NCBI GenBank assembly: GCA_023897205.1
Contig: JAHWDD010000009.1
Coordinates: 1,674,001-1,738,000 of the forward strand
DNA: 64,000 nt
Direction: 5' to 3'
DNA from: Exophiala sp. HKRS030
Taxonomy: Eukaryota > Ascomycota > Eurotiomycetes > Chaetothyriales > Herpotrichiellaceae
Notes under the pieces: model-generated
What the model saw: only the letters and a program-made list of their open reading frames with translations
Told to the model about the DNA's origin: nothing
Databases searched by the model: none
Position numbers and translations under genes: made by a program
In this document: one piece after another, positions 1-12,520 of the stretch
Numbering within the stretch: position 1 is the first letter of the stretch
Layout: every line of letters starts with the position of its first letter

Positions 1-375
1 AGGGAACCGACTAGCAAAGATAACAAAGAACCCAGCGCACCAAAGGAGAATGGCGAAGAGAACGCCCAACAGACTACCCCGAAATACGACATCCTACGAC
101 GCGCCGATTCTGGCATGAATGATATGGTCGCTGATGACGAGAACGACGAGGGTGATGAAAGCCGTCCTGTTGATGACAAGGCGGTCAAGCCCAAAGAAAT
201 TGTTAGAGACCCACCTAGCCGCGCCAATGGATCATGGCGCAATGCACCCACAGCTCAAGCACCTGAAGGAAGCACAACAGCAGAATTGGAAGAAGAGGGA
301 TGGAGCACAGTCTCAAAGCCTTCAAAGCAGCGAAACAACCGCCGCAACTACCCACCTCGCGCAATTGCGTCTTAA
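1..375 (+). CDS. 3' end of an unrecognised, charged low-complexity protein (partial)
   Basis: The reading frame is open from base 1 to the stop at 373-375 and must begin upstream of the window. The visible 124 residues are hydrophilic, rich in Asp, Glu, Lys, Pro and Asn, and look disordered. Two short stretches stand out: KYDILRRADSG near the middle-left and EEGWSTVSKPSK near the C-terminus, followed by a basic tail. Such a mix of acidic stretches, an isolated aromatic motif and a basic tail is seen in translation- or RNA-associated fungal proteins, but I do not recognise the family and assign no function. Overlapping open frames at 119-382 and 300-518 are shadows. The frame has no internal stop and codon use looks coding, so the existence of the gene is fairly sure and its identity is not. 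Confidence 0.6.
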   Translation, partial: REPTSKDNKEPSAPKENGEENAQQTTPKYDILRRADSGMNDMVADDENDEGDESRPVDDKAVKPKEIVRDPPSRANGSWRNAPTAQAPEGSTTAELEEEGWSTVSKPSKQRNNRRNYPPRAIAS

Positions 376-1057
376 CTGTTGAAAGACCTACGACGGCACC
401 ACTTCACTGTCCGTTCAAGGTAAGGTATATGAAGGCCTGCTTCTTGTTCTATGTACATCTAAATCTCTCCGCTTCCTGCCTGGAACGCCCACGGCAGCAT
501 TCTGAGCTGGTCCTGTGAGAGGCCGCAGACCTCAGCAATTTTGGTTATCCTTCTCGCCTTACGTTTCTATCTGATGGGCGCAGATGGTGGGCTCTTTGCT
601 TTCTGCATGGTGGAGTCTCGGGAAAAGTGTTTGTGTTTATCGTACAAAAGGTGGTAGCCAGGACGCAGAAGGATTGAAGGACGCTTGGTCGCATTCGCAC
701 ACGCAACTGCTTGAAGGCCGGTGCAGCACGAGGTCTTCTAGAGTACCCATAGATTTTGTCCAGTTCGGACGTGTCTCTTTGTTGACTGTCAATTTTTTCT
801 TCCCCAGGCCAGTTAATTGCTCAAGATGCGACCGTAGTAAGTAGAAGGACCAACTAGGAGCGGTCTAGTGTGAGTTCTCCTAGGCATCGCCGATCAGCCA
901 ATCACAGCAGTGTGTGCGCGTGACTCTCGCCAAGCCCATGATTTTCAGTCAAAATTGACGCGCCGGGTCTGCGGTTCGAACCTCATGACCGCTCTATAAT
1001 TTCGTTTCACATCTCGCTCACAAATCATCACAGATCCCCTGCTATGGAACGAAAACG
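376..1057. other. Intergenic region, 3' UTR of the upstream gene and TFIIIC gene promoter
   Basis: No supported gene. The short open frame at 584-844 has no recognisable content. The right part is presumably the promoter and leader of the TFIIIC subunit gene and carries the B-box-like site described separately. Confidence 0.6.
973..982. promoter_or_regulatory. B-box-like palindrome upstream of the TFIIIC subunit gene
   Basis: The ten bases GGTTCGAACC form a perfect palindrome and contain a match to the Pol III B-box consensus GWTCRANNC on both strands. They end about 75 nt before the start codon of the gene for the B-box-binding TFIIIC subunit. The flanks do not pair as a T-arm and no A-box or acceptor stem is visible, so this is not a tRNA gene. 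In budding yeast a lone B-box (an ETC site) upstream of TFC6 is known to autoregulate that TFIIIC gene; a similar role here is inference. Confidence 0.45.
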
Positions 1058-4000
1058 ATGGCGAAGAGCTTGGATGAACTCATCGAGTTTTTACTCGGTG
1101 AGATAGCACTGAGTGGACTTTCCGGTAAGTACTTGGTTGGTGCGAAAGTAGCGACGTCCTATTCTCTCATTCCAAAAGTATGCGAGGGACCATCAAGGAG
1201 CCCCACACGGTCTACAGACATCCTTGCATTCCCCCCTTCAGGTTCCATTACTTGGAGGGTCATGACTGACCACCGATCTGTATACAGGTCTCACCATCGA
1301 TGGCCTCGCGAAAGCTGTGTCATCGTTTTATGATCCCACTCACCTACTAGATGCCAACGATGCTACTGCAGAAGATCTTTTCAAGTCCGAGTCCAGGGTC
1401 AACGTCGACCGGCTCCTGCTTGGTAAGATCTGGACATGGCTTGGTCGACATCCGGACATTTCTCTTGGCGATAATAAAGAGTACAACAACATACCGCTGG
1501 ATCAGATAGATGTCGAGTTTGCCAGAGACGCTGTCAATGAAAACCTGAACCCAGTCGACCAATCGCAAAATCTTGGGAGCCCCCCAGAACACAGCCGACA
1601 ACCTGAATCCCTTGGGGTGGACCAGAAGAAACGAGTTCCAAGCGAAGCGCCCAGGATCCGGGCTAACGAGGACCGAATCTACCAGGCTCTCTGTGGACAT
1701 CCTCCGGACGTCACCAAAGTAGCGTCTTTGGAATTCGATCTTTTGGCTCAGATTGCTGCGACACGGTCAGATGGCATGTTACAAGGTGAACTTATCAGGT
1801 TGACGGGTCAAGACAAGCGCTCGGTTCCTAAGCGTACAGACGCATTGCAGCACAAAGGCTATATCATCAAAGAAGTGGTTTATCTCAAAGGCAACCGGAC
1901 GAGTCGCCTTACATTGAAGAAATTTGCTCCATCCAAGGCCTATGATCCGGATGACATTCATCGCCAAGGTGGACAGCCTCTAAAAGGCTCAACAGTGCGA
2001 GATGCTGTTCGGAGAATCTTTGACGTTCTTTCACAACAGCATCTTGTTTCCCAGACACAGCTTGCACAGCAATTGAACCTTGAATCCGCTGCCGAATCCA
2101 CCGTTCTGGGTAGGATTCTTCGGCGCCTTGATCGATTGAAATGCCTGAAAAGAGTGAAAACTGCTATCGGCCCCTCGGCGACTTCTGGAGATGTGCAACC
2201 GTTTGTTCAACTTTTGCATCGTCCTAGTCCTGAGGACTTGCAGAACCTCGAAGTGAATGATCTGAAACTAGATTATACTATACAACATCTGTCCTCGGTA
2301 CTTGAGCCAGGGTCTTCCGATGAGCTAGGTGGAAGCCTTTCAGTCTCTGAGGCTCCAGGGACTGCGCCACATCTTGCAAGATGGAATCCAGACCGCAATA
2401 TGGCTAACACCCTTCTCGATGCGGCGCGTGTCGCAGGTCACGCTGGGCTCACTAATACGGTAAGGCACCTGGAATGAAATGCAGGCATGCAGCTAATACC
2501 TCTCAGAGTTCTCGACAAATGGTCACTGGCCTCTTCGTTCGTCGGACTATTGAATCTCTACTTGCCAGAATATCTGCTCAGTCGTTGAGCGTCCAGCCGC
2601 TTCATCTACGACATCTGACCATTGTACGCACTAGCATAACAGTTGATGGCGTTGCCCAGTTCACCCATTACTCTTGGGATATCTTTCTCCAATTGGTTGC
2701 CGAACACGCTATTGATGTATCTGGGATCCCTGGAGCAAAGCAAGCATTGGCAATGGCGAACGCCAAGAAGGATGCGGCGTCTAATGAGAAGACTGCGAAG
2801 GTCATCAAAATCGATGCTTATGGCTTTCCTATTCAGAATGCACTCTCTCTCCAGGTCAAGAATGGCGAATGCAACTTCTCAACGCTCATTCGGGCCGCCG
2901 GACCGGGAGATGTTCTAGCAAAGGTTGGCGAACCTATCCTGGTCAAAGATCCCGGCCAGAGACCGATCGTCACGCTGCGCGAGATATTACCCGAAGAAAC
3001 CCGTGTCAAAAAATCGTCCCTACTCACGAACCCTGCAGGGCTTGGAAGTCCTCAAGCCCGGACAACCGCGACACCTACTAAGAAGAATGTCAACGAGGCG
3101 GTCGCCGGCGGGATTGTGAGGGGCCGGCCTCGAAAATATGCGCGAGGTACAGAAAGCTTCTGGAGGCGGATCTTCCTCGAGGCAAGAACGAATGCTGGCA
3201 TGTCTAAGAAGGATCACAAAGGCGTCATGAAAGATCCTGCTGGTCTTGCTCTGTACGCCCGCCGTCCTCCTGGTTTTGATGATACACTGTCGAGAGGCAT
3301 CGATGCTGGGCTTCCTGTTCCACACCACATTGAAGATATCAATGAAGCTTGGGTGGCTTCCACAAAGAGTGTACTCGATCGATCATCCGCAGGCCTGTAT
3401 ATTACACCAAAAGGGGTGCACCACAGCAAGATCAAATCACAGTCGCAAATTTTGATATTCAAATCCAGCCGCTTACAAGAAGTCAGCTTCCGTAACAGGA
3501 ACGTCCCTCACAAATGTCGATTCATATCTTCTAGCATTGCTCACAGCTTTACATACCCACTTCTACCTTCCTCTCTTTCCGAACGAGAGGATCTTCGCAG
3601 AGTTTCAAAAGCCAGAATATTGGCTAAAGAAAAGTCAGATCGCTCTAAACAGCAATCGAGAGAGCAGGAGGTTTCTGCTGCCGAAGTCTTGCATACGGAC
3701 GAGGAGTCGGCTGCAACGCCTCCATCATATGCCTTATTGACAACAAGTCAGGCTGCTTCGCACGAGGCCTCAATAGTCTCGACGAATGAAGAGCTTGTCC
3801 AGCCTGGGTATAAGTCGAATCCTACATGTGCCTCACCAGCTGTTTTGCCCGAGCTCGAGACTGAATCGCAAGATATCAAGCTGCCTAGTGGGAAACGTCC
3901 ACCACCACCACCACCACCACCACTGAAATATGCGCCCGTCCGTTCGGGGGAGATTGATAATAGCCACATTGCAGCTGGATTGAGCGAGCAGGTCTCCGAT

Positions 4001-7000
4001 AGCGGATCACGACCCTCGTCTGGTGTTCCTGTCTATCCACAGACTGGCGGTATGCTCGTACCAAGATCAAATGATGCGAATCAACTCTTCTTGCAGACAG
4101 ATCTGAGTCCTTCGGATGGAGAAAATGCATTCGAGAGCAACTCTCCTGTAGATGCACTTGTCAACGAAGGTGAACGTATTCTCAAGAATGTCCTTGCTGT
4201 TGCCACCACAAGCGCTGAAAGATCAGCAGATACTCCGTTGCAAGATCATATCGAGCAGTCTGTCCCGGAGGACTCAGGAAAAGCTTCGGCTTTGTCCGTT
4301 AATTCTCACATAAGTGCAGAAACCACGCCTACACTGGCTCTGGCTCGTCATGAGAGCTGGCCACCCTCGGAGGTTGACGGCGAGTTTGTCCCTTCCGGTG
4401 CTGCAACTCCGCGACGCAGAAAACGAACGACACAAAAGCGGCACCGAGAAGAAACTGCATCAGATTCTGACGAATTTCCATCACAAACACAGACACAAGG
4501 GTCAAGTCGAGAAGCCTTGAAGGTCGGTGCCTTGTGTCGCAAGATTGTTTTCCAGCTGGTCTCGGAGACATCAGGAGTTGCACCGAATGATGCCTCCACC
4601 TTGAGAAGAATTTCTACTGCCAGGTGGCAAGAAGCTGGCCAGCCAGACCGCCCTATTCTCAAAACACTCAAAGCTGCCATCAAATCTTTATGCGAACGGG
4701 GTAAACTACGGCAGGTCATGTTCAGTCATCGGAGTCGAACGGGGATGATGCTCAAGCGCGCAATTCTCTTCCTTCCAAGCATCAGTCCAGACTCTCAGGT
4801 TGTTCAAGACATGAAACAAAAAATCATCGATGCTGAGCCTGCAGACTACATTCCACCACACTGGAGAGATGAAGGCAATCGCAAGCCTTTGATTGGGAAG
4901 ACAGCTTTCAACGTGGCGTCTGATGAGGAGGAGACGCCACGTAAAAGAAGACGAGTATCTTCAGCTGTTGACGATGCAGCCAGCCCTTCGATGGAGACTA
5001 GAGCATTCAAACGTCATCGATCTAGCTCAACGGCCATCTTGATACCTGTGGACGAACGGACCACTTTAGAAAGAAGCGTGAGCGAAGATGCATCAGATTT
5101 GGGACCTATCAGAACTGTCGGCGTTCCAACTGCAGCAACTGGATTTCTGACTCTGAAAGTGCCGCGTCTTGGCGCTCTGCCGACTGTCCAGATCGACCGT
5201 TGGATCATCGAAAATCCGGTCGTAGCGCTACGGTCTGACTCGAATCCTTCCAACCCCTGGAAAGATACCAGCACCAACGGTGGACGAAGTGTTCGGAAAC
5301 CAAGAGCACGCTTAAATGCGAAGAAAGTGATCTGGGCAAATGACGGCAAATTAGACTTCCCATCGTCCCTACAAGACATTCTACAGATGCCAGATTTGAA
5401 CGTTCATTTCAAAGATGTTCAATCTGCCGATATTGGGCTGCAGCGCTTCGCCAGTGAAGTAGAGGCTGTCCGCGCTTGGGAGGAACAGGAATCAAAATTC
5501 TCCAGCCGGACAAAATACGCTTTCATCAACCATGGCGTTCCCAAGGCACTCTACGCGCGTGCTCTTGTTCCCGCCGCGATTAGCTTCGAGACTCTTGTAC
5601 AATTTTCCAACAAGGACCAAGTCGAGGTCGAAGTTCCTTTGCCTCCGACGAAGTCATGGCCTAATTTTGTGTCAGCACTGGAGGCACCTACAGAGTCGTT
5701 GCAGCGCATTGCATGGCTACCGAGCGACCATTCACCTACGCAGCCACCTTCCGCCCCTCAAGCGGAAATTGCTGCATCTCGCTCTAAAAGACCTTACAAA
5801 CGCAAACCATCCACGGAAGACATCGATTTTGAACCAGAATTTGAGCCTCAGCCCAAGCGCCAGAGAGGTGGCGCCAGAGGTCTACAAGTCACGAGCAGCA
5901 AACGTGGAAATGCCAGAGGACGTGTGAGCCGGACAGAAAGACCAGCCCGAGGCACCCAGCACCTCCGCAACATGGCCGAGCATGACATATACCGTATCGT
6001 CATCGCCGTGATTGTCGTGCGCACTCTCGCAGGTGGCCTAGAAAGTTACATCGACTGGCCACTCGTGATGAAGTTGTTTCCCGACCGCACCCAGGACTTT
6101 GTCGCGGACCGGTGGAAGACGCTCTCGAAGAAATATCCCCGCGACATCAACTCGCTGACGAACAATCTGCAGTGGAAATACCTCGAAGCTCTAGAGGCTG
6201 ACGAAGTGCCATCCGTCAACTTTGAAGACCTAGCATCGACAGATTGGGCCGGCATCATTGACTGGGCGCTAAAGAAGCTCGATAACTTGAACTCGGAACA
6301 GATAGGAGAATTACCCGACACTCGCGACGAATTCGACAAGACAACCAAATTGTCCTTCACAGAACCCAAGCGCTACCACAACCTGCTTGGATATAATCTG
6401 AACATTACGAATCCAGCCAGGGAAGACCTAATAAGCTCTCTTATCTTCGGACATACTCATCCTGCCAGCATTTCCACTGACAACACTCTGTCAGTGAAAA
6501 AACGAATGCAAATGCAATACACTCCACGCTTCGAATCCGAAATGTCCGATCCGACATTCCACCTCGCCAAGTCCTGGGCTCTATCTACGGTCCTGACGCC
6601 TCAGGAATCCTTTGACCCGTCCGTCGCGCTGGCCAAACTATCTCGCCTGGCTCCCACGGCGGCCATGCGAGACACGCTCCTTGCACGCGTGCTGAAACTA
6701 CTACAGGATGAGAAAATCATCCAGCGCGTGTCCAAGGACCGAAACGGCCACGACACCGTGTCCAGCGTGCGGTCATGGGAGCCGGCTCGAAAGCTGTTTG
6801 AGCGTTTCGATGAGCGCCGTATGATCACGCCGAGCATGCTCCGTCGCGCCGCGGCGTACAAGCTCGACGTTCTCGACGCTGCCTTTGCGCGCGGCGAGAG
6901 CGCCGCGGCGGTGGTGTTTGAAAGCGACCAGATCGTCGACGACGCCCAGATGGTCGCCGTGCTCAACCTCTACAGCCAGGGCGTCGTGCGCTTCCAACCG

Positions 7001-7501
7001 GGCCGCGACGTGCCTCGGACTCGCTATGGCCTTGAGCACGAAAAAGTTGGCTACCAGACCCGCAGCATGGACAAGAGGGTCCTGAGTTTCGCCGTCGACA
7101 TCTACACGACGTCGCCGACTTCGTGGGTCTCGGGAGATCCTGCTGCCGCTGGCCGACAGCTTCGTGTCCCGCGACGCGGAGGACACGTAGACGATGAGGA
7201 ACAGGATGGCTTGATCCCCGCATGGGTCGACATCAATGGCCACGTGCAAGTGCACCTGTGGGAGATGTTCGTTGGCGGAGTCGTGGGACTGCTGGCGCAG
7301 ATGCCCGGAGCCACGGCCGCCGAGATCTCAAGGGCCATCGGTTTTGCCTTGGATATGCACGAAGTAGAGCTATTGATGGGCTGGTGCGTCCAAGCGGGCT
7401 TTGCAAAGGTGCACATGCATTCTGGAGGCTACGAGACTACAGAGTGGTGGTGGTTGTGTCTTTCAAAAGGTGCCGAGGGTGGATGGACATGGACTGTTTG
7501 A
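1058..7501 (+). CDS. TFC3: Transcription factor TFIIIC, B-block-binding subunit (tau138/Tfc3-like)
   Basis: Largest TFIIIC subunit, which recognises the B-box of tRNA genes and helps recruit TFIIIB and RNA polymerase III in the nucleus. Proposed exons are 1058-1124, 1288-2459 and 2507-7501, giving 2077 residues; both introns have GTAAGT/GTAAGG donors and CAG acceptors, and joining keeps frame. The family-defining B-block winged-helix domain lies at about residues 170-237 (LEFDLLAQIAATRSDG, then a GQDKRSVPKR segment). A second conserved block near bases 4520-4860 and a Myb-like, charged C-terminal region near 5980-6260 fit fungal Tfc3 homologues. A run of eight prolines is encoded by CCA/CCT repeats at about 3898-3924, and basic nuclear-targeting stretches occur near 4410-4445 and 5780-5900. 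The length matches filamentous fungal orthologues. The segment around 3400-3560 is less conserved-looking and might hide another intron. Confidence 0.92.
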
Positions 7502-7655
7502 GATTTCTTTCTTGCCTTTTTTGTTTTCGAGGATTGATTCACTTTCAACAACAATTGGAACGGCTTTTTGATGACAAGCGTGGAGTTGGGCCCCATCATA
7601 GGTACGGAGTTCTTTTTCCTTGGAATTGTCACATTTTCACGATCAGTTTCGAACT

Positions 7656-7684
7656 GGAAAGGGAAAGGGAAAGGGAAAGGGAAA
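7656..7684. repeat. GGGAAA hexanucleotide microsatellite
   Basis: Nearly five tandem copies of GGGAAA, in the probable 3' UTR of the TFIIIC gene. It is followed by short ATGGTA repeats near 7700-7715. Confidence 0.9.
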
Positions 7685-7929
7685 TGGGAGTTGGGCTGGC
7701 AATGGTAATGGTAATGGGAATAAAGCAACGAACAAGACACGAAAGACTAGCTTCGTTGACTGAGGCTCTGGCTTCAATGTATTATGCATCCACCAAAGGT
7801 CAAAACTACAGAGTCATGTACAATAGTAGACTAATGACACCAAAAAGAAAGACACAGTTTCGAAACATACTGTATGCAGTTGTATACCTATTTGTATACC
7901 GGATTAGTTCGGATGGTCGGTAGCAGCAT

Positions 7930-7956
7930 CGGTCCTTGTATCGGCTGCTCGGTCGG
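7930..7956. promoter_or_regulatory. Clustered CGG triplets upstream of a Zn2Cys6 factor gene
   Basis: CGG occurs at 7930, 7942, 7950 and 7954, all in the same orientation. Zn2Cys6 proteins bind CGG half-sites, so autoregulation by the downstream factor is possible. This is inference from spacing and composition only. Confidence 0.25.
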
Positions 7957-8018
7957 GTTGTCGCATGAGGGAGAGTCAGTAGGCGGTTCTTTGGCACCAA
8001 CGCCAGCACGTTTAGGCG

Positions 8019-11000
8019 ATGCTGACTATGCCTAATACAGGCCGGCTGTGCGCAAGTCCGTCGCCGACTACGGAGAAGTGTTCGGTTCCGTCAGTCTCTG
8101 CCGACCGCCCGCCATCTCCGTTCCGTCTCTCTCTCTCTTCTTCCTCTTCCCAGACAATCTCTTCACCGGGATCATCGCTTACTTTCCAGCGATCCCGGAG
8201 CATGGAAATGACCAGCACTGACCTTCTTTCTGCCGATATACCGGTCTCCACCATCGAATTGCCTGGGATAGAAGATTCAGATAAAAGAGTCAAGACACGA
8301 CGCTCTCGTTCTGGTAAGGCGCACAAACACACAAGATTCGTAATCATCAATGGAAAATAATCTAACACTGATCGAACAGGCTGCATTACCTGTCGTGCTC
8401 GCAAGGTATGCCCGAGGGCGCCGTGTAACTAGATTGCAATGAGACACCACATTAATATGTCTCTAGGTGAAATGTGATGAACGTCCAGGCCGCTGTCTCA
8501 ACTGTGAACGATTCAACTTGGATTGCCATGGCCCACGACATGATGGTGGTGAACCTCTACAGCAGGATAACGCTTCTCCAGCGCAAGTGACACCAAAACG
8601 AAAACGCACATTCAGATCTTGTAGAGAGTGTCGTGCATCCAAGGCATGAAATCCACGACCATACTGGTGCACCATTTTGTTGACATTTTACTCTAGTCGA
8701 GATGTACCGGTGAACGACCTGACTGTCTCCGCTGCAAGCGACGATCCTTGCTTTGCGAGTACGAAGCAGAATCCGATCCTCAATGGACTCGCAGACTGCA
8801 AGGAGGGCCAAGAGCAAGTCTTTCGGACCCGCCAACGAGGACAGATGACACACAGGCTTCGGCGCATCCCCTCAATGATAGTGCAGGTATACCAAATTTG
8901 AGCACGAGGACCAGTGACTTCGGTCTCTTAAACACTGATGCAAGCAACAACACCGTGCAAGCAAGAGGAGGACTGCATGGACCGTCCAGCGTAACAGCTC
9001 GTCCTGAGCCGCCAGTAGGCCCTCGAACCACCCAAACCCCCAAGGTTGAGAATCTGTCCTGGTATGTTTCCTTTGCATCTAGTATCAGTGGCACCAGACG
9101 GCTCAACTTATTACCTGCCTCCTATTGTCTGAGGTTTACTCCATACTGACGGGCTTGTTGTGCTTTCCTAGGCTTTCTACATCTCGCCTCCCTCCACGCT
9201 CCAAGATCCGACTTCTAGTAAAGGAGTACATGGACAACATACATCCTTTACGGTGCTACGCATTCATCCACAGGCCATTGTTCATGGAGAGACTAGATGA
9301 TGACACGAGTGAAAGCCAGGCCAACAATGCATTGCTACATATTGTATGCGCGCTCGGTGCCAAGTACGTATTCGCATAGGGTGATTGTGTCCAGTCCGGA
9401 GAGGCTGACGAGGATCTCTCCAGGTTTTATGCTCTACAAAATTCTGGTCACGCCGAACGTGGCGAGTACAGTAATGTGCTTTCGGCCGGAACAGAGTGGG
9501 CCAAAAGAGCGGCATCTCTACTTTTCTCGAATCTTGACAACGTCTCGGTCGAGAATCTTATGGTAAGTGATCCATGTTCTAGCCATGAAACCCCACGGCT
9601 ATCCATTCGAAAGGCTAAAAAAGACGCATTCTGATCAATATCGATGTCTTGTTAACTCGGGGTAGACCGCGATCCTGCTTCATGATCATGAAATACGCGT
9701 TGGCAAACATGCAAGCGCTTTCGTCCTCACAGGCGTTTGTGCTCGCTTAGCCCACGCTCTTCGATTGAACCTGGAATATTCGACCGACATCCTAGAAGAC
9801 GAGTCACTGAACGGCCCTTCAATACCATCCAAGGAATCACGTCGGCGTGTGATGTGGAGTTGTTACGTACAAGATGCGTTGACGGGTAGCGGTACGGATC
9901 AGTTAACCATGTTTCATGAGGGAGATATCAAGATCCAGCTGCCTACTCACGAACGGAATTTCTTATTTCAAGTTCCATGTGTGACAGAACTCCTTCAGCC
10001 TGGTCAATTTTTGAAATTTCTGCCTCTGGACACGATTCCGCCTCGACCAGTGGAAAACATGGGCCTTCTGGCTTTTTATATACGCCTGATCAGGATTCGG
10101 AAACGGGTTTTACGGTATGCCTTGAATACCATATCCCTGGCACTGACGTGGTTTGGCGTGATGTTAACGTAAGCAGATACGTCAAAAGACTCGACGCGGC
10201 GGAGGAACCATGGTTCCCGACATCAGAATTCACAGCGATCGATGTTTCGTTGCGAGACTGGTCGTTAAGTCTCCCTGCAAGCCTTCAGCTGAACCGCACG
10301 GCTTTTTATCTTAGGAAAGAATCATTGCAACTCGGCGCTCTGATTTTGCTGCAGTGCACCTACCACTGGACGATTTGCGACTTGTATCGAATTTCCACGC
10401 CGCAGTTATACCGCCTACAGATTAGATGGCAGTACCCTCGCGAATTTCAGGATCATTTACAGACTACAATGTTCCAGCGTGCGCAGGACTGTGCTAGTAT
10501 CTTGAGGGATGCTTTGAACCACGGCACGAAAATCCTGGCTGATACCTGGCTTCCCTCTGTGGCTTTCGATAGCAATCGAGTCATGTTACACTATGTCACT
10601 CGCATCTTAGGCCTCCAGACAGAACAGGGCAAGGCGGTACTGAAGGAGATCATGCCGCACGTCAACAGCAATTTAGATTGTCTTGAGGCTATGCAATCAA
10701 TCACGAGCATGGCTGGCCCGTTTGTGAGTCACCGATTCCAATCTCCTTTAGTCCTGTATTGTTTCTTCAATAACTAACTCTTCTTTTCAGTATCAGGCCG
10801 CACGGAAGATGCTGATCGAGTCCGACCTTGGGTCATTGTCATTCTCTCGACATATTGTTCCTGATCAGGTAGACGACGATTCCGACAGGTATGTTAAGTT
10901 CGACCTCACAGTGCAGGCGAACCCAGCTAAAGCAGCACAGTGCATCGAAGTCCAGTAGAGAGGGCTCTTCCAACCACAACACCTTTGATACCGTGCTCCA

Positions 11001-11505
11001 ACCGACCAGCATATTCCGCTTAGCCCGAGGCACAGGTGCTGAAACTGCCACGGGGGCCCTTCGTAACGAGACACTTGGGCCTCCACGGTCCTCGGCTTCT
11101 GCGGCAACCTCTCAACAAGCTTCAGATCTGCATGTACAGCGACAGAACCAGCAACCTAACTCTCGGACTATTGGCCAGACGCAGAATGAGCCAATGGAAG
11201 GACTTGAAGTCTTGCACGCTGCTGCCACCGTCGCTAGTACTAATACCAGCACCGATGACCTTCAACCTTTTTTCACCTCGTGGTTTGATACTGGTACATG
11301 GCACGATGCGGAAACTGCTCGAGCAACGTACGATCAGAGTGCATACGGTCTGCCTCCATGGATGACTGGCTTGGAGGTGACTGATGGTTCAAACAACGTG
11401 GCTGGTGGAGCTGAGGGAATGACAACAGAAAACTTTACAACGGACCAGACGAGGTCATCTGAACAGTGGCGATTTTCGACCGATTTTCTTTCGACAAATC
11501 TATAG
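8019..11505 (+). CDS. Fungal transcription factor with two Zn2Cys6 DNA-binding domains
   Basis: Probable nuclear regulator of pathway genes. Ten exons are proposed: 8019-8313, 8380-8405, 8467-8643, 8697-9061, 9172-9363, 9424-9562, 9666-10114, 10177-10723, 10791-10888 and 10941-11505, giving 950 residues in one continuous frame. The first zinc knuckle has Cys 100, 103, 110, 117, 120 and 127; the second, after a basic linker (PKRKRTFRS), has Cys 159, 162, 169, 176, 179 and 186. Both fit Cx2Cx6Cx6Cx2Cx6C. A fungal transcription factor middle homology region begins near the HPLRCYAFIHRPLF segment, and the C-terminus is Ser/Thr/Gln-rich. The intron 8644-8696 splits the second knuckle and starts with GC (AAG|GCATGA) rather than GT. 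The start could instead be the ATG at 8202 or 8208, which would leave the knuckles intact. The pathway controlled is unknown; the next two genes, on the same strand, are candidate targets. Confidence 0.85.
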
Positions 11506-12520
11506 TGTGTTGGTCTGTGTACATGTACGACGGCAGGGTCTGTGGAGTTCGACGACAAATACGGTGAGTATAATAATGATGAGTGGTTCGATAAGCCTTG
11601 AGGCGAGATCATTCAAGTCGAATGAAGGACCTGGAAATCTGGGCTGAAGGGGCTACATCTGGTCTGGGGGGGGATTTTTCTTGAAAGCACACCACGACAG
11701 GTCTGAGCGTTAGTTGAAGCATTGGATATGGACAACCAGGCCATATCAATAGCAGGAAGGTGGATAATATCATTGCAAACCATTCGAAGAGCATAGAATC
11801 AATTGTGTTCTCGATTCGTTACTATCCTGACGATGCTCAGCCTTGCCAGGGCATTGGCATTCATGTGATCAGGCTGTGGTTTTTGGTATGACATCTTTCA
11901 GAGTGATGATCTTCAACGCACACACTTCTTGACTTCTGCTATGATAATCACACCGCTGTACACGCTGGCTTTCAGAGGTTTTTTACCCATGTCTGTTGCG
12001 ATGGATCAGCTCTTCAGACTAATGACATTCCAATGGAGTCCACCGTCGAGTCTTGGTGATGTAGTCCGCTCACGAAGCTACGAGAACGCTAACGAAGAAA
12101 GCGGGGGGTACAGTACATTATCCCCAGATGGACGGAATTGATGCGCGGAAACCATACTCATTGGCCTCTCCCGACGACTCGTGGTCATCATCCAAGAATC
12201 CCCCAGTCCCGTCGCTTCTCCTAATCAATCACTCTTGCGAGTTACTCAGGGTTCTCAGTAACCCGAGGCTCTACTGACCAGGATGACCACCTTCCCGAAC
12301 CTCAAGAGAGGAGAGGATCACTTATCAATGAGGGCTTGACCCGCCCCCAGTCTCTGTGGGCTTTACCATGATACATATAGTCTACTCTACAGAGATTGAG
12401 TGCTCTAATCCAGTAAAGAATCACCGCCCCTAGCATCTCTCCGATACTTCCAGATTTTCGGATATACTTCTTCGGTGGAAATTTTTCTGTCCGCACATTC
12501 GTTAAGTAACGCCGACAAAG
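11506..12520. other. Intergenic region, about 1 kb
   Basis: No supported gene. It should contain the 3' UTR of the transcription factor and the promoter of the amidohydrolase gene. Two CGG triplets (near 12457 and 12472) lie within 70 nt of the downstream start codon. Confidence 0.5.

Larger units (their letters stand above)
7502..8018. other. Intergenic region between the TFIIIC gene and a Zn2Cys6 factor
   Basis: No gene is supported. It holds a GGGAAA repeat (7656-7684), two copies of TTGTATACC at 7880-7888 and 7892-7900, and a cluster of CGG triplets at 7930-7956. The last two lie just before the transcription factor start and may be promoter elements. Confidence 0.5.

Noticed and set aside
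945..1010. tRNA gene around the GGTTCGAACC sequence
   Set aside because: The bases beside the loop do not pair as a T-stem, and no A-box, anticodon arm or acceptor stem is visible.
7222..7923. 233-codon plus-strand frame over the end of the TFIIIC gene
   Set aside because: It overlaps the conserved Tfc3 C-terminus in another frame and translates the GGGAAA repeat.
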